Notes under the pieces: model-generated
What the model was told of the DNA's origin: nothing
What the model saw: the letters and a program-made list of their open reading frames with translations, nothing else
Databases searched by the model: none
Shown: piece by piece, positions 21,505 through 29,216 of the stretch
How the letters are laid out: each line of letters opens with the position of its first letter
Numbering within the stretch: position 1 is the stretch's first letter
Made by a program: the position numbers and the translations under genes
Assembly (NCBI RefSeq): GCF_900636385.1
Contig: NZ_LR134269.1
Location: forward strand, 124,001 to 188,000
From: Staphylococcus warneri
GTDB taxonomy: Bacteria; Bacillota; Bacilli; Staphylococcales; Staphylococcaceae
Length of the DNA stretch: 64,000 bases
Direction of reading: 5' to 3'

Positions 21505-22267
21505 GCATAAATCTGTACATATAATAGTAGGTTTTATATTCATGATGATTGCAACTATAGTTGTTAGTTTGATCCCACAACAGTTGAATGAGGCATTAGG
21601 ATTACGTCCACCTAATTTCAATCACTTATTAGGAACAGATCAGTTAGGTAGAGATTTTCTATTGCGTCTTATTCAGGGAAGTATCGTGACGATTGGATTA
21701 ACGATGACAGTAATCGTGTTAAGTATCGGTATCGGTTTAATACTGGGATTAATTGCAGGTATAGAGGGACGTTGGTTTGATAAAAGTTGTATGTTTTTAG
21801 CGGATTTATTATTAGCTATCCCATCGTTTATTATTGCTTTAGTTGTTTTAAGTTTAGTGAGTGATTCAATGCTAGGATTACTATTTGCACTCACAATAGG
21901 ATGGTTAGGACGCTATTTACGTTACTTTAGAAATTTAACTAGAGATTTACAAAAACAACCTTTTATTACTTACGCAGTATTAAGTGGTAATTCTAAGATG
22001 AAAACAACATTGGTGCATACTATTCCTCATCTAATGAGTAATATACTAGCCCTAATTACTGCAGATATAGGTAAAATTATGTTAAGCATTTCAGGGTTAG
22101 CCTTTTTAGGACTAGGGATTAAGCCACCCACACCTGAATTAGGGACAATATTATTTGATGGTAAGAGTTACTTTAGTGCGGCGCCGTGGTTATTCTTCTT
22201 TCCGGGACTACTATTAGGAGGTTATGCTTTATTATTTCAAATGATCAACAACAAAATAATGAAATAA
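21497..22267 (+). CDS. ABC transporter permease, NikC/OppC type
   Basis: 256 residues with about five to six membrane helices. NHLLGTDQLGRDFLLRLIQGS is the conserved OppC/DppC/NikC periplasmic-side motif, and SISGLAFLGLGIKPPTPELG is the usual C-terminal signature. The start ATG at 21497 lies inside the end of the previous gene, showing translational coupling. Its last 37 bases overlap the proposed start of the ATPase gene. Confidence 0.88.
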   Translation: MNKHKSVHIIVGFIFMMIATIVVSLIPQQLNEALGLRPPNFNHLLGTDQLGRDFLLRLIQGSIVTIGLTMTVIVLSIGIGLILGLIAGIEGRWFDKSCMFLADLLLAIPSFIIALVVLSLVSDSMLGLLFALTIGWLGRYLRYFRNLTRDLQKQPFITYAVLSGNSKMKTTLVHTIPHLMSNILALITADIGKIMLSISGLAFLGLGIKPPTPELGTILFDGKSYFSAAPWLFFFPGLLLGGYALLFQMINNKIMK

Positions 22268-23019
22268 CAACCTTTGTGAGTGTCGATCGGTTAAGTGTTT
22301 TTAACAATGCGCGCACATTATTAAATTCAATTTCTGTAGATATTCAAAAGGGTGCGTTTCATTGTGTTATAGGTGAAAGTGGTAGTGGGAAGTCTTTGTT
22401 AATTCGTACAATATTAAATATGACTTCTTCAGAATTATCGTATCAAGGGCAAATTGATATCAATTTGGCCAATGTTGATGCAGTGTTTCAAGATACAACG
22501 AGTAACATGTTTCAAAATATTACACTTGATAAACACTTTGATATGTTATATCAAGCACAATCATCGAAGTTGACCAAGCCAGAGCGACGTGTGCAGTTGA
22601 TTGAAATGATGACAGCCTTTGGTTTAGAAGAGCCGCAACGTTTATTAAAATCTTATCCCTTCGAATTGAGTGGTGGTATGGCTCAAAGAGTTGCGCTAAT
22701 GATGGCATTGATTAGCAAGCCTCAATGTTTAGTTTTAGACGAACCTACAAGTGCACTTGATCAGAAAAATAGTCAAAAGGTAATGCGTTATCTTTCTAAG
22801 TTAATGAAGGAAAAGCAGATGACGATGATATTTATTACACATGATCTTAATTTAGTAGAAGATGATGCGACACATATTAGTATTATGAAAGAAGGTCATC
22901 TCATAGAAAATGGTACTGCTAAGGAGATACTTCAACATCCCAAAGATGATTATACGAAGAAATTAATCGACATTGCGCATAGGAGAAAGCAATATGCTTA
23001 CAATCAAACAACTGTCTAA
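22231..23019 (+). CDS. ABC transporter ATP-binding protein, NikD/OppD type (probable ATT start)
   Basis: About 262 residues. Walker A is GESGSGKSLLIRT, the signature motif is ELSGGMAQRVALMMAL, Walker B is CLVLDEPTSALD, and the H-loop is FITHDLNLVE. No ATG, GTG or TTG lies at a proper distance from the only good ribosome-binding site (AGGAGG, 22216-22221); the in-frame codon nine bases downstream is ATT at 22231. A GTG at 22276 lacks a site. I therefore take ATT as the likely start, but an upstream in-frame start inside the permease gene is possible. One of two ATPases powering the importer. Confidence 0.82.
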   Translation: MISNDQQQNNEITTFVSVDRLSVFNNARTLLNSISVDIQKGAFHCVIGESGSGKSLLIRTILNMTSSELSYQGQIDINLANVDAVFQDTTSNMFQNITLDKHFDMLYQAQSSKLTKPERRVQLIEMMTAFGLEEPQRLLKSYPFELSGGMAQRVALMMALISKPQCLVLDEPTSALDQKNSQKVMRYLSKLMKEKQMTMIFITHDLNLVEDDATHISIMKEGHLIENGTAKEILQHPKDDYTKKLIDIAHRRKQYAYNQTTV

Positions 23020-23620
23020 AAGTATTCAACATCAACCAATTTTAAAAGATATAACATTAGATTTAACAGAAGGTCATTTAATGATATGTGGAAAAAGTGG
23101 TAGCGGGAAGTCTACTTTAGCGAAAATAATAGCTGGATTAGATTTAGATTATACTGGCCAAATCAAGTACAATGGCATTTCAAGAAAAGACACTCAAATG
23201 AAAAGATGGATGAAACAGATTCAATATGTACCACAATATCAAAGCAATACATTAGATTATCGAAAAAGAGTACGTGATATCTTATTAGCCCCGTTAAAAA
23301 ATTATCATTTTGATCCTTCAACTTATCAAGAGAGAATCGCGGCAGTGCTTAAACAATGTCTTCTACCTCAGTCGATTTTAGATCAACGTGTAAGTACATT
23401 GAGTGGTGGCCAATTTCAGCGACTTTGGATTGCTAAAGCACTTATTATAGAGCCGCAAATATTAATACTTGATGAAGCAACTACGAATTTAGACATTATT
23501 AATGAAGAAACGATTCTCAACATGCTAAAGGAATTAACACAAATTCAAATGATTATCATCTCACACGATCCTTACGTGATAGATTATTTTAAGGGTCAGA
23601 GACTCGACTTGGATTTATAA
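22994..23620 (+). CDS. ABC transporter ATP-binding protein, NikE/OppF type
   Basis: 208 residues from ATG at 22994, with AGGAG eight bases upstream, overlapping the previous gene by 26 bases. Walker A is CGKSGSGKSTLAKI, the Q-loop region YVPQYQS, signature TLSGGQFQRLWIAKAL, Walker B ILILDEATTNLD, H-loop ISHDPYV. It is short for an OppF-type subunit and lacks the C-terminal oligopeptide/dipeptide extension, as NikE-like subunits often do. Last gene of the operon, followed by a terminator at 23630. Confidence 0.88.
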   Translation: MLTIKQLSKSIQHQPILKDITLDLTEGHLMICGKSGSGKSTLAKIIAGLDLDYTGQIKYNGISRKDTQMKRWMKQIQYVPQYQSNTLDYRKRVRDILLAPLKNYHFDPSTYQERIAAVLKQCLLPQSILDQRVSTLSGGQFQRLWIAKALIIEPQILILDEATTNLDIINEETILNMLKELTQIQMIIISHDPYVIDYFKGQRLDLDL

Positions 23621-23629
23621 AATTGATTG

Positions 23630-23672
23630 AGTCATATTGTAGTGATCACGATTCACTATGATATGGCTTTTT
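23630..23672 (+). terminator. Terminator of the methyltransferase-ABC operon
   Basis: AGTCATATTGTAGTGA pairs with TCACTATGATATGGCT across a 7-base loop, followed by a T-run. Confidence 0.85.
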
Positions 23673-23686
23673 GTATGAAAAAAGGT

Positions 23687-23717
23687 TTGCCCTTGAGCAC
23701 GCTCCATGGTTTACAAT
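23687..23717 (+). promoter_or_regulatory. MerR-type promoter of the regulator gene
   Basis: TTGCCC (23687-23692) and TACAAT (23712-23717) are separated by 19 bp, the elongated spacer typical of MerR-controlled promoters. The spacer contains GAGC-AC-GCTC dyad symmetry. Suggests autoregulation. Confidence 0.6.
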
Positions 23718-23745
23718 GTTTGTAACAGGAGTGGAGGTCGTAGTC

Positions 23746-24168
23746 ATGAATACAAAAGAAGTTGTCGAATTGATGGATATTTCTCAAGATACTTTAAGAT
23801 ACTATGAAAAGGTAGGCGTAATTCCACCAGTTGAACGTGATAAAAATGGATATCGCATCTATCAAATGAAAGATTTAAATTGGATATACTTAGTTAAGCA
23901 TTTAAGACAAGCTGGTGTAACGATTGAATTGCTCGTTGAATTTTGCAGATTAGGTCAATTACCTAAAGATGAGGCGGTTCAAAACCAACAGAAAGAAGTA
24001 CTCAACAAACAACTTGAAGAATTAGATGAACATTTGAAGACCATTCATAATGCAAGAGAATTATTAAAATATAAAATTGAAACATATGATGACCATATTG
24101 CTAAAATCAATGATGAAGCGGCTCAAGAATATAATTTGAAAAAGATTTGGGAAAATAAAAGACAATAA
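23746..24168 (+). CDS. MerR family transcriptional regulator
   Basis: 140 residues from ATG at 23746, with GGAGG eight bases upstream. The N-terminal winged helix reads ELMDISQDTLRYYEKVGVIP, and NGYRIYQMKDLNWIYLVKHL is the second wing/helix pair of MerR proteins. A long C-terminal helix follows for dimerisation (about 80-120). There are no cysteines in the effector region, unlike metal-sensing or thiol-switch AdhR members. It is followed after 61 bp by an aldo/keto reductase whose promoter carries a perfect 20-bp palindrome, the likely target; electrophile/aldehyde stress is a possible signal by analogy with AdhR. Confidence 0.9.
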   Translation: MNTKEVVELMDISQDTLRYYEKVGVIPPVERDKNGYRIYQMKDLNWIYLVKHLRQAGVTIELLVEFCRLGQLPKDEAVQNQQKEVLNKQLEELDEHLKTIHNARELLKYKIETYDDHIAKINDEAAQEYNLKKIWENKRQ

Positions 24169-24173
24169 ATTTG

Positions 24174-24193
24174 CTATAGAGTGAACTCTATAG
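24174..24193 (+). promoter_or_regulatory. Palindromic MerR operator upstream of the aldo/keto reductase
   Basis: CTATAGAG-TGAA-CTCTATAG is a perfect inverted repeat (8-bp arms). It sits just after a possible -35 TTGCTA (24171-24176), with a weak -10 (TAAGGT) 19 bp downstream, again the MerR spacing. Confidence 0.7.
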
Positions 24194-24229
24194 TGTAAGG
24201 TGTAGTTATAAATAGTAGGAGGTTTTCAT

Positions 24230-25078
24230 ATGAAAACAATAAAACTAAACGAAACAATTGAAATACCAGCATTAGGATTTGGTGTGTTTCAAATTCCACA
24301 AGAACAAACAAAAGACGCCGTAGTTAATGCGATTCAAGCAGGCTACCGCCATATAGATACAGCACAAAGTTATATGAATGAAACAGAAGTAGGCGAAGGT
24401 ATTAAAGCATCTGGTATTGATAGAAGCGAATTATTTATTACTACAAAAGTATGGATTGAAAATGTTAACTATGAAGATACATTAAAATCAATCGAACGTT
24501 CTCTAGAAAGATTGCAATTAGATTATATTGATTTAGTATTAATTCACCAACCATATAATGATGTTTACGGATCTTGGAAAGCATTAGAAGAGCTACAAGA
24601 AAATGGAAAAATCAAAGCGATTGGGGTATCTAATTTTGGTGTTGATCGCGTTGTTGATCTAGGTATTCATAACAAAGTGCAACCTCAAGTAAACCAAATT
24701 GAAATTAATCCGTTCCATCAACAAGAAAATGAAGTACAATCACTGCAAAAAGAAGGTGTACTTGTTGAAGCTTGGGCACCATTTGCTGAAGGGAAAAATA
24801 ATTTATTTAGTAACGAAACGTTACAAAATATTGGTGACAAATACGGTAAATCAATCGCACAAGTTGTACTACGTTGGTTAGTAGAAAGAGACATTGTTGT
24901 CTTAGCAAAATCAGTTAATCCAGAAAGAATGAAACAAAACTTAGATATTTTTGATTTTGAACTAACAGATGAAGATAAAGCACAAATCGCAACATTAGAT
25001 AGTAACGATAGTCAATTCTTCTCACATGCCGATCCAGAAATGATCAAAGCATTAACAAGTAGAAGACTCGACGTATAA
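24230..25078 (+). CDS. Aldo/keto reductase
   Basis: 282 residues, single-domain (beta/alpha)8 NADPH-dependent reductase of the 2,5-diketo-gluconate reductase type. Signatures: GYRHIDTAQSYMNETEVGEG (catalytic Asp and Tyr), FITTKVW (catalytic Lys), VLIHQPYND (catalytic His region), and IAQVVLRWLVERDIVVLAKS near the cofactor phosphate site. Acts in the cytosol on aldehydes or dicarbonyls. AGGAGG precedes ATG at 24230. Likely controlled by the MerR protein encoded just upstream. Confidence 0.93.
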   Translation: MKTIKLNETIEIPALGFGVFQIPQEQTKDAVVNAIQAGYRHIDTAQSYMNETEVGEGIKASGIDRSELFITTKVWIENVNYEDTLKSIERSLERLQLDYIDLVLIHQPYNDVYGSWKALEELQENGKIKAIGVSNFGVDRVVDLGIHNKVQPQVNQIEINPFHQQENEVQSLQKEGVLVEAWAPFAEGKNNLFSNETLQNIGDKYGKSIAQVVLRWLVERDIVVLAKSVNPERMKQNLDIFDFELTDEDKAQIATLDSNDSQFFSHADPEMIKALTSRRLDV

Positions 25079-25090
25079 TATATATAAAAA

Positions 25091-25123
25091 GGGACATCCT
25101 GAGAATGAGGATGCCCCATTTTT
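25091..25123. terminator. Bidirectional terminator, aldo/keto reductase / isaB
   Basis: GGGACATCCT pairs with AGGATGCCCC, flanked by A-run and T-run, between two convergent genes. Confidence 0.85.
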
Positions 25124-25154
25124 ATATGCATTTATTTTACTATTTATATATTAA

Positions 25155-25697
25155 TTATGCGCCTGATCCGTCAAAACCTATTGTTACTGAAGTGACTTGT
25201 CCATTTTTTTGTGAAATGGTTACCGGAGTATGGTAAAAACCTGTTTTTGGACTTTTAAGTTGATAAGAGTCAGTGTTTGGATGTTTATTACCTTGTATAT
25301 CTCTCATTTCTTGAAGATCATTACCATAAACAGATTTTAATTGTTTAATAGTAATATTATTGACTTTGATGTGTACAGATGTTGCTTGCTTTTTCCCAGG
25401 TTTAATAGAAGAAAAAGATTGGTCATATTTAGTAAAATCATTAATTTTAGACGAAGTGCCACTTAAATTAACAATTTTTGTACCATTGAAAGTAACATTT
25501 CCATATTTTACGGCATTCTTAAAGCTTTTATTTAGTAAGAATGATCCGTCATTATTAACATAACCTTTATAATTATAATAAGGTGTTGTAGCGGCATGTA
25601 CATCTTGATTAGGATTTACATCTAATGAGGCTCCGACTCCGAATACTGTTCCGATGGCTAAAGTTGATGAGACAATTGCTTTGGCAGTTTTATTCAT
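25155..25697 (-). CDS. isaB: Immunodominant staphylococcal antigen B (IsaB)
   Basis: 180 residues. A Sec signal peptide (AKAIVSSTLAIGTVFGVGAS) ends near DVHAAT, giving a secreted or surface-associated protein. The mature part starts PYYNYKGYV and includes a VTFNGTKIVNLSGTS strand and a basic KPGKKQATSVHIKV strand; in S. aureus IsaB binds extracellular nucleic acid and elicits antibodies in patients. Length matches the family (~175). ATG at 25697 follows AGAGGGAGA. The 5' leader carries an inverted repeat (25721-25755). Confidence 0.92.
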   Translation of the reverse strand: MNKTAKAIVSSTLAIGTVFGVGASLDVNPNQDVHAATTPYYNYKGYVNNDGSFLLNKSFKNAVKYGNVTFNGTKIVNLSGTSSKINDFTKYDQSFSSIKPGKKQATSVHIKVNNITIKQLKSVYGNDLQEMRDIQGNKHPNTDSYQLKSPKTGFYHTPVTISQKNGQVTSVTIGFDGSGA

Positions 25698-25720
25698 ACG
25701 AATCTCCCTCTCATTTTTAG

Positions 25721-25755
25721 TTGAATCGTTAAAAAAGTAAAATGTTACGATTCAA
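25721..25755 (-). promoter_or_regulatory. Inverted repeat in the isaB leader/promoter
   Basis: TTGAATCGT (25721-25729) and ACGATTCAA (25747-25755) are perfect inverted arms, 17 bp apart, 24-58 bp upstream of the isaB ATG. Could be an operator or an mRNA hairpin. The rest of the 340-bp gap to the lipoprotein gene is A+T-rich promoter DNA with no other clear signal. Confidence 0.45.
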
Positions 25756-26037
25756 TGACAATATTACAAAACAATTACATCAATTTCAAATGTATAAATA
25801 AATTTAATTTTATACACATATATACATAGTTAATATAAGTGTTAATTGTATAATTTAAGAGATTAGTAAAATGTATAAGGGTAATAAAAAGAGAGTTTAA
25901 ATCAAATAGTGAATATTAATTCATTATTTTTTGTTTATTAACGATATTTTTACAATATATTAACAAAACTTTAAAAGAGGTTTCTTTATATTGGAAGCGG
26001 GAATGAAAAATTATCTAATATAAAGGAGAGATTAGTA

Positions 26038-26601
26038 ATGAAACATACTAAAACAATAGCTTTATTATCATCAGCAGCCATTTTATTAGGTGCGTGCGGT
26101 AATGGTGGCAGTGATTCTGCTTCAAATAAGAAAGATGAAGGTACGAAAGACGCCACTGTAGCGGTTAAAGATATTAAGACAAAGCCTGAAGATGCAATTA
26201 AAAAGGCACAACAAACATATAAAAACCAAGATTTAAAAGATATTTCTTATGAGAAATCAAATGGTGACTGGGTCTATAAAGTAGAACAACAAGACACGAA
26301 AAATAATAAAGAGTCAGAAGTTATCATCAATGATAAAGATAAAAAAGTGATTCACAAAGAAACTGAAAAAGGTGAATCTAATCAGTCTAATGACACATTT
26401 AAATACAGTGATGTGAAGAATTATAAAGATGCTATTAAATCAGCGCAAAAAGACTTTGATGGAGATGTGAAAGAGTGGTCATTATCAAAAGATGATGGCA
26501 AGTTAGTTTATAACTTTGATCTACAAAAAGGTAAAGAAAAGCATGAAGTGACTGTCGATGCTAAAACTGGAAAAGTATTAGACAATCAAAAAGACGATTA
26601 A
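26038..26601 (+). CDS. PepSY-domain lipoprotein
   Basis: 187 residues. Signal peptide with lipobox ILLGACGNGG (Cys 20), so membrane-anchored outside. Two PepSY-like repeats follow: the first around residues 55-105 (KPEDAIKKAQQTYKNQDL ... EVIINDKDKKVI), the second around 125-183 (NYKDAIKSAQKDFDG ... EVTVDAKTGKVL). PepSY domains often bind or inhibit peptidases, but no partner is evident here. AAAGGAGAG precedes the ATG. Monocistronic, ended by the terminator at 26625. Confidence 0.9.
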   Translation: MKHTKTIALLSSAAILLGACGNGGSDSASNKKDEGTKDATVAVKDIKTKPEDAIKKAQQTYKNQDLKDISYEKSNGDWVYKVEQQDTKNNKESEVIINDKDKKVIHKETEKGESNQSNDTFKYSDVKNYKDAIKSAQKDFDGDVKEWSLSKDDGKLVYNFDLQKGKEKHEVTVDAKTGKVLDNQKDD

Positions 26602-26624
26602 AATAAATCCTCTATATGAAAATC

Positions 26625-26668
26625 AAGCCTGGGACATAATTAAAATGTCTCAGGCTTCAATTTTTTTA
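26625..26668. terminator. Bidirectional terminator, PepSY lipoprotein / doxX
   Basis: AAGCCTGGGACAT pairs with ATGTCTCAGGCTT, followed by T7. Serves two convergent genes. Confidence 0.88.
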
Positions 26669-26992
26669 ATATATTTCCAATAATTTCTTCCAGTTATAAG
26701 AAACCATAACCGCAATGCTCATAACTAGTAATAAGATGACGAGTTCAGAAGCCATGTAACCTTGTGATAAGTGTACTGTAAATAGGGCACCTAACATAAT
26801 GACGATAAATCCAGCAGCAACGTAATTTGAAAATAATCCGATAATCATTAAAATACCACCGATAAATTCAAATAATCCTAATATAATTCCTAAAAATGCA
26901 GGAAATCCTAACCCAGACATCATTTCCATAGGCTCTTTAAATCCGCTAAATACCTTTTGTGATCCATGTATTGTAAATGTAATACCTAACAT
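26666..26992 (-). CDS. DoxX family membrane protein (N-terminus possibly frameshifted)
   Basis: 108 residues with about four hydrophobic helices. ITFTIHGSQKVFSGF and FPAFLGIILGLFEFIGGILMIIGL are DoxX signatures. The first in-frame ATG (26992) has no ribosome-binding site and leaves out the start of TM1. A good site (AAGGGAAGG) lies upstream, nine bases before ATG at 27021, but that ATG enters another frame (M-R-L-G, then stop). Joining the frames gives MRLG-ILLIRLMLGITF, an ordinary DoxX start, so a one-base deletion near 27010 is likely. Alternatively an ATT codon is used. Function in the family is unclear (quinone or thiosulfate-linked, redox stress). Confidence 0.75.
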   Translation of the reverse strand: MLGITFTIHGSQKVFSGFKEPMEMMSGLGFPAFLGIILGLFEFIGGILMIIGLFSNYVAAGFIVIMLGALFTVHLSQGYMASELVILLLVMSIAVMVSYNWKKLLEIY

Positions 26993-27021
26993 CAGTCTAA
27001 TTAATAGTATCCTAAGCGCAT

Positions 27022-27416
27022 AAATACTTACCTTCCCTTAAATATATTTTATATACTTGATATTGTTAGTATACTACTATAAGATTATTTTCAATGCAAC
27101 CACGTATTTGATTTTTTTTGAAATAAATTCAAAGGCATTACATATAGAAGTAGTAATAAAGCTTTTAAGAGGACACATGATGTCCGGTTCAAATGATTAA
27201 ATTAATAAAAACGAATAAATTTGATTTTGATTTTAAATTGGATATAAGTTTGCGTTATAATACTTATGCGTATGCAATATACATATAATTAATTTAATTT
27301 GAGGATTTAAAAGTGTTTTGTGCGAAAAACGTTAATGACTTCAGCAATGTATATTAATGCAAGTTACATCTAGTTTTAAGAATGATTGCGTAAAGCAAAC
27401 TAAAGGGGGAGCATCG
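27022..27416. other. Intergenic region, doxX / PBP4-like gene
   Basis: A+T-rich gap between divergent genes. It contains a possible promoter for the carboxypeptidase (TTGCGT/TATAAT-like matches near 27250, and TATGCGTATGCAATATAC near 27265-27282). No coding region or RNA family recognised. Confidence 0.4.
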
Positions 27417-28655
27417 TTGAAAAAAGTTTTTACTAGTTTAATGATGATTATGATGTGTTTAGTCTTAATATCGCCAACTGTTTTTGCTGAACAGTCTCCG
27501 GTCGATATTGCTAAACAAGAACATCAAGATATTGATAAGCAATACAATCCAAAAGGGATGATAGTAACAACTAAAGATGGTCAAATACTTTATGATTATC
27601 ATGCAAATACTCAAGTAGATCCAGCATCTACTACTAAATTGATGACGATGAATTTGGTTTATGACAATATTAAATCAGGCAAAATTAAAATGAATGATAA
27701 AGTGAAAATAACATCACGATATGAAAAAATGTCAGAATTACCTAATTTAACTACATTTCCACTTAAAGAAGGAACAACCGTTACAATCAATCAATTATTG
27801 AAGCAAGCGGCATTAGAATCAAGTAACGCTGCGACATTAGTATTGGCAGAACATATTGATGGTAGTTCTTCGAAATTTACAGATAGAATGAATCAAAAAG
27901 CTAAAGACTTAGGCATGAAGGATACAAAGTTTACGAATCCAAGTGGAGCTAATAATAAAATATTAAAACCATATGAGCCTAAAAGTTATAAAGATGATAC
28001 GATTTCGCATACAACTGCACGTGAAATGTCATTATTAAGTAATCATATATTGAATGCACATCCAGATGTTTTAAAAATTACAAAACTATCTAAAGATAAG
28101 CAGTCAAATCAAGAATTACATAATACCAATACATCATCACCTAATGAAGCAGATGGTATGAAAGATGTTGATGGTTTAAAAACAGGGACAAGTGACAATG
28201 GATACAATTTAGAATTAACTGCCAAACGAAATCATTTAAGAATCGTAACAGGCATATTCAATGTTAAGCCGTACCCTGATGAACAAGCGAAGCATGCCCG
28301 TCAAAAACTGGCGAATGCTTTAACTGAACATGCATTTAAGCAATACGACTACCGTAAAGTCATTTCAAAAGGTGAACATGAAATAGACGGTAAAAAATAT
28401 GAAGTAAAAAAAGATTTATATGATTTAGTACCTAAAGATAAAAGTAAATATCAATTAAAAGTGTCTGACGATAATCAATTATATGTCGATTACGATCGTC
28501 AATTTACGAAAGGACATCAAGCACCTACCGTAGAAGTCGAACCTACGACACATTGGGGTATGATTTTTCTATACGTATTTATGGCAATTGCCGGACTAGT
28601 ATTACTAGGTATGTTGACCATCATAGGTATCAAAATTTATTACAAAAAGTTTTAA
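27417..28655 (+). CDS. PBP4-like D-alanyl-D-alanine carboxypeptidase
   Basis: 412 residues from TTG at 27417, which has AAAGGGGG seven bases before it; an ATG 20 codons upstream has no such site. Signal peptide ends near PTVFAEQS. Low-molecular-mass PBP motifs: SxxK as ASTTKLMTM, SxN as ESSNAATL, KTG as DGLKTGTSDNG. A C-terminal beta domain follows (~300-375), then a membrane anchor and basic tail (GLVLLGMLTIIGIKIYYKKF). It resembles S. aureus PBP4 in layout, trimming or cross-linking peptidoglycan stem peptides at the outer membrane face. Whether it is the PBP4 orthologue or a paralogue cannot be told here. Confidence 0.9.
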   Translation: MKKVFTSLMMIMMCLVLISPTVFAEQSPVDIAKQEHQDIDKQYNPKGMIVTTKDGQILYDYHANTQVDPASTTKLMTMNLVYDNIKSGKIKMNDKVKITSRYEKMSELPNLTTFPLKEGTTVTINQLLKQAALESSNAATLVLAEHIDGSSSKFTDRMNQKAKDLGMKDTKFTNPSGANNKILKPYEPKSYKDDTISHTTAREMSLLSNHILNAHPDVLKITKLSKDKQSNQELHNTNTSSPNEADGMKDVDGLKTGTSDNGYNLELTAKRNHLRIVTGIFNVKPYPDEQAKHARQKLANALTEHAFKQYDYRKVISKGEHEIDGKKYEVKKDLYDLVPKDKSKYQLKVSDDNQLYVDYDRQFTKGHQAPTVEVEPTTHWGMIFLYVFMAIAGLVLLGMLTIIGIKIYYKKF

Positions 28656-28688
28656 TCAAATGATGACGTATAAAACATACTAAGATTA

Positions 28689-28734
28689 GCTATGAAGAAA
28701 TCTATGACGATAGATTTTTCATAGCTATTTTTTA
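28689..28734 (+). terminator. Terminator of the PBP4-like gene
   Basis: AGCTATGAAGAAATCTAT pairs with ATAGATTTTTCATAGCT, followed by ATTTTTTAT. Confidence 0.85.
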
Positions 28735-28742
28735 TAGTTATA

Positions 28743-29213
28743 GAGAGTAGGACAGAAATAATAAAGAACCATTAATCATTGATTATGTAGTGGTTCTTAC
28801 GCATTAGCCACAGCTAATGTGTACTTTAAAATAGAAATACATGAGTGAAACTCATGCATAAGAAATACTAATTTCTAAAGAAAAAAGTATTTCTTTATCT
28901 TTGTCCATCCCCAACTTGCATTGTCTGTAGATTTTCTTTTCGAAATTCTCTATGTTTGGGGCCCGTCCCCCCGGCAAGGATGACTAGAAATGAAAAAGCT
29001 TGGAACATTTAGAACGTCTTTGTAATGTATTACTTAGACGGTTTTATGCATGAACTTTAGTTCATGTATACCGCTAAAGCTTAATTTGAACACATGAGTC
29101 AATACGCATGTGAAAGTCATTCTAATTTCTATAAGAAAAAGAATGACTTTACAGTCAACTACTGCCTAAATATGAATGTAACTTGAAATATATTTATGTC
29201 CCAGCCTGTTTTT
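28743..29213. repeat. Staphylococcal intergenic repeat with STAR-like motif and modular hairpins
   Basis: About 470 bp without a gene. It is bounded by GAGTAGGACAGAAATA on the left and TATTTATGTCCCAGCCTG on the right, a weak inverted pair. Inside are hairpins: AAGAAATACT/AGTATTTCTT (28860-28869/28886-28895) and AAAGTCATTCT/AGAATGACTTT (29113-29123/29140-29150), plus smaller ones such as ATGAGT-GAA-ACTCAT and ATGAAC-TTTA-GTTCAT. ATGTTTGGGGCCCGTCCCC near 28950-28970 resembles the STAR element core of S. aureus (TGTTGGGGCCC). Ends exactly where the broken nuclease reading frame begins. Confidence 0.7.
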
Positions 29214-29216
29214 TAA

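Noticed and set aside
27357..27416. Upstream ATG extension of the PBP4-like gene
   Set aside because: No ribosome-binding site and a non-signal-like N terminus; TTG at 27417 with AAAGGGGG and a clean signal peptide is better.
28743..29213. Insertion sequence remnant
   Set aside because: No transposase frame or target duplication seen; content fits a non-coding staphylococcal intergenic repeat better.
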